Under the pieces are notes generated by a model. That model had not been told where the DNA came from. It made no database searches and was given only the letters and a program-made list of their open reading frames with translations. From assembly GCF_041438805.1 (NCBI RefSeq), contig NZ_CP109190.1:2108001-2172000 (forward strand): 64,000 bases of DNA. The letters run 5' to 3'. The position numbers and the translations under genes were made by a program. Numbering within the stretch: the first letter of the stretch is position 1; every line of letters begins with the position of its first letter. This stretch comes from Streptomyces sp. NBC_01707. Lineage in GTDB: Bacteria > Actinomycetota > Actinomycetes > Streptomycetales > Streptomycetaceae. Below are positions 62,622 to 64,000 of the stretch, piece by piece.

Positions 62622-62678
62622 CGTCTGACCACCTTCGGTGCAGTCGGGTCCGCAACCGATCGAGGCCGTCGAACCCCT

Positions 62679-62701
62679 ATTTGTTCAGTGTCATGACTAA
62701 T
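62679..62701. promoter_or_regulatory. ROK/XylR operator candidate, xylA side
   Basis: A 23-bp imperfect dyad with ends ATTTGTT and GACTAAT (pattern ATTnGTn...ACnAAT), 57 bp upstream of xylA. It matches the second dyad at 62795-62817 in its first seven bases and last three. Confidence 0.5.
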
Positions 62702-62794
62702 CTTGCACGGCACCCCTCCGCACCGTAACCCCCTGTCACGCATCGCGTTCGCGAATCGGGGGACACCCCTGGTCCGAACGCATGCGATCGCGTA

Positions 62795-62817
62795 ATTTGT
62801 TTTCAGCACGACCAAAT
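62795..62817. promoter_or_regulatory. ROK/XylR operator candidate, xylB side
   Basis: A 23-bp imperfect dyad with ends ATTTGTT and ACCAAAT (outer ATTTG/CAAAT arms perfect), 84 bp upstream of xylB. Equal length and shared ends with the xylA-side dyad suggest one regulator binds both. Confidence 0.5.
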
Positions 62818-62850
62818 CGTTCGCACCTGTGCCCACCAGCACACCGGTGC

Positions 62851-62880
62851 ACCCGCACACCCGCACACCCGCACACCCGC
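62851..62880 (+). repeat. short tandem repeat in the xylB leader
   Basis: Three perfect copies of the 8-mer ACACCCGC (62857-62880) preceded by a partial ACCCGC. It lies just upstream of the GAGG ribosome binding site of xylB. Confidence 0.8.
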
Positions 62881-62901
62881 ACCGCGAGAATGAGGTAACC
62901 C

Positions 62902-64000
62902 ATGCCGCCGCGTACCGTCGTCATCGGCGTGGACAGCTCCACCCAGTCCACCAAGGCGGCCTTCGTCGACGCCGCCACCGGTCAGCTGCTCGCCGTCGGA
63001 CGTTCCCCGCACGTCGTCACGGGTGAGGCGGGGGCCCGCGAGACCGACCCCGAGGTGTGGTGGCAGGCGCTGCGCGACGCCGTCGCCGCCGGGCTGAAGG
63101 AGTCCGGCGTCCCCGCCGAGGACGTCACCGGTATCGCGGTGGCCGGTCAGCAGCACGGCCTGGTCGTCCTCGACCGTGAGGGCCGGCCGCTGCGGCCCGC
63201 CCTGTTGTGGAACGACACCCGCTCCGCCCCGCAGGCCGCCGCCCTCACCGCCGCACTGGGCGGTCCGGCCGCCTGGACCGCCCGCACCGGATCGGTGCCG
63301 GTGGCCTCCATGACCGCGTCGAAGTGGCAGTGGCTGCGCGAGAACGAGCCGGAGACCGCCTCCGCGACCGCGGCGATCCGCCTCCCGCACGACTTCCTCA
63401 CCGAACGACTGACGGGCGTGGCCGTCACCGACCCCGGCGACGCGTCGGGCACCTGCTGGTACTCCACCGCCACCGGTGCGTACGACCCCGAGCTTCTCGA
63501 ACTGCTGGGTCTGGACCCCACGTTGCTGCCCGAGGTGGCCACGACCGGAGCGGCCCTGGCCGGTTCGCTGACCGCCGAGGCGGCACGGACGCTGGGACTG
63601 CCGGCCGGGATCGCCGTGGCGGCGGGCACCGGGGACAACATGAGCGCCGCGGTCGGCCTGGGTCTCGGCGGCGCCGGACTGCTGGACCACCCCGTACTGA
63701 GCCTCGGTACCTCGGGTACGGTCTTCGCCGCCTCCGGGACCCGGCCCGCATCGGCGGCGCTCTCCGGTTTCGCCGCGGCGGACGGTACGTACCTCCCGCT
63801 GGCCTGCACGCTCAACTGCACACTCGCCGTGGACAAGGTCGCCGCCCTGCTCGGCCTGGACCGCAACGACACGGCACCCGGTGGAGAGGCGGTGCTCCTC
63901 CCCTACCTCGACGGAGAACGCACCCCTGACCTGCCCACGGCCTCCGGCCTGCTCACCGGCCTCCGGCACGACACCACCCCGCAGCAACTCCTCGGCGCCG
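62902..64000 (+). CDS. xylB: xylulokinase (5' part, cut by window end)
   Basis: Phosphorylates D-xylulose to xylulose 5-phosphate, feeding the pentose phosphate pathway. The visible 366 residues belong to the FGGY kinase family: N-terminal phosphate loop VIGVDSSTQSTKAAFVDAAT, AVAGQQHGLVVLDREGRPL, LLWNDTRSAPQ, and the second domain LSLGTSGTVFAASG. ATG start with GAGG upstream. The gene continues beyond the window. Divergent from xylA, with common operator-like dyads. Confidence 0.96.
   Translation, partial: MPPRTVVIGVDSSTQSTKAAFVDAATGQLLAVGRSPHVVTGEAGARETDPEVWWQALRDAVAAGLKESGVPAEDVTGIAVAGQQHGLVVLDREGRPLRPALLWNDTRSAPQAAALTAALGGPAAWTARTGSVPVASMTASKWQWLRENEPETASATAAIRLPHDFLTERLTGVAVTDPGDASGTCWYSTATGAYDPELLELLGLDPTLLPEVATTGAALAGSLTAEAARTLGLPAGIAVAAGTGDNMSAAVGLGLGGAGLLDHPVLSLGTSGTVFAASGTRPASAALSGFAAADGTYLPLACTLNCTLAVDKVAALLGLDRNDTAPGGEAVLLPYLDGERTPDLPTASGLLTGLRHDTTPQQLLGA

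Noticed and set aside
62851..62880. Short tandem repeats as a CRISPR array
   Set aside because: Units are 8 bp without spacers, and there are no cas genes in the window.

Overview
The window is very GC-rich actinobacterial chromosome with dense genes, frequent GTG/TTG starts, 1-4 nt start/stop overlaps and Streptomyces hallmarks: a five-gene conservon (cvnA-E), an SsgA-like sporulation protein, a WhiB-like protein, an XRE/DUF397/RsbW-like ATPase module, a small laccase and the two-gene NHEJ set. Gene order resembles, as far as I recall, the S. coelicolor region running from the pca genes through the NHEJ ligase and small laccase to ssgD, but with insertions and losses. No rRNA, tRNA, CRISPR array, prophage or intact insertion sequence was seen.

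Layout. 1-4.6 kb: minus-strand acyl-CoA catabolic operon (alpha-methylacyl-CoA racemase, F420-type oxidoreductase, acyl-CoA dehydrogenase, thiolase) with a KstR2-like palindrome in its promoter region. 4.8-9 kb: saccharopine-dehydrogenase-like reductase, small membrane protein, endonuclease V, YciI protein, secreted BNR-repeat protein, SsgA-like protein. 9-12.3 kb: ABC-F protein with a long leader, then a diiron acyl-ACP desaturase behind two palindromes. 12.6-19.3 kb: GMC oxidoreductase, Wbl protein, VOC protein, P-loop kinase-like protein, SNF2 helicase. 19.3-25.3 kb: secreted copper/sugar module, with a two-domain laccase divergent from a ThuA-PQQ dehydrogenase and a cupredoxin/OmpL47-repeat/DUF1080 protein. 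25.3-28.5 kb: DUF3533-like membrane protein, LigD-type polymerase and LigC-type ligase (NHEJ). 28.9-34.8 kb: MASE1 protein, SpoIIE phosphatase, a PucR fragment, a small orphan, an ATP-grasp protein and an MFS pump with a C-terminal winged-helix-like extension. 34.9-40 kb: YchJ, GlxA-type regulator, cupin, DUF574 methyltransferase, and the XRE/DUF397/ATPase module. 40.2-45.6 kb: giant WGR/DUF4132 protein followed by a frameshifted partner, then a GH4 glycosidase. 45.6-50.4 kb: conservon whose P450 lacks the ExxR motif. 50.4-56.4 kb: decayed region, MarR-FUSC exporter pair, VOC protein, intergenic repeat element, a PcaG C-terminal fragment and intact pcaB. 56.4-60 kb: GNAT, DUF2510/LURP-one-like, and DUF3105/DUF305 proteins. 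60.1-64 kb: ROK regulator, xylA and the start of xylB.

The strongest new observations are the relic of a beta-ketoadipate (pca) operon cut next to a repeat element, the EQTLW-type P450 in the conservon, the SLAC/ThuA-PQQ/cupredoxin cluster with a duplicated element at its promoter, the decayed partner of the DUF4132 gene, and several well-formed operator palindromes (acyl-CoA operon, desaturase, XRE module, MarR-FUSC, xylose genes). All functional calls come from reading the translations; no database search was possible.
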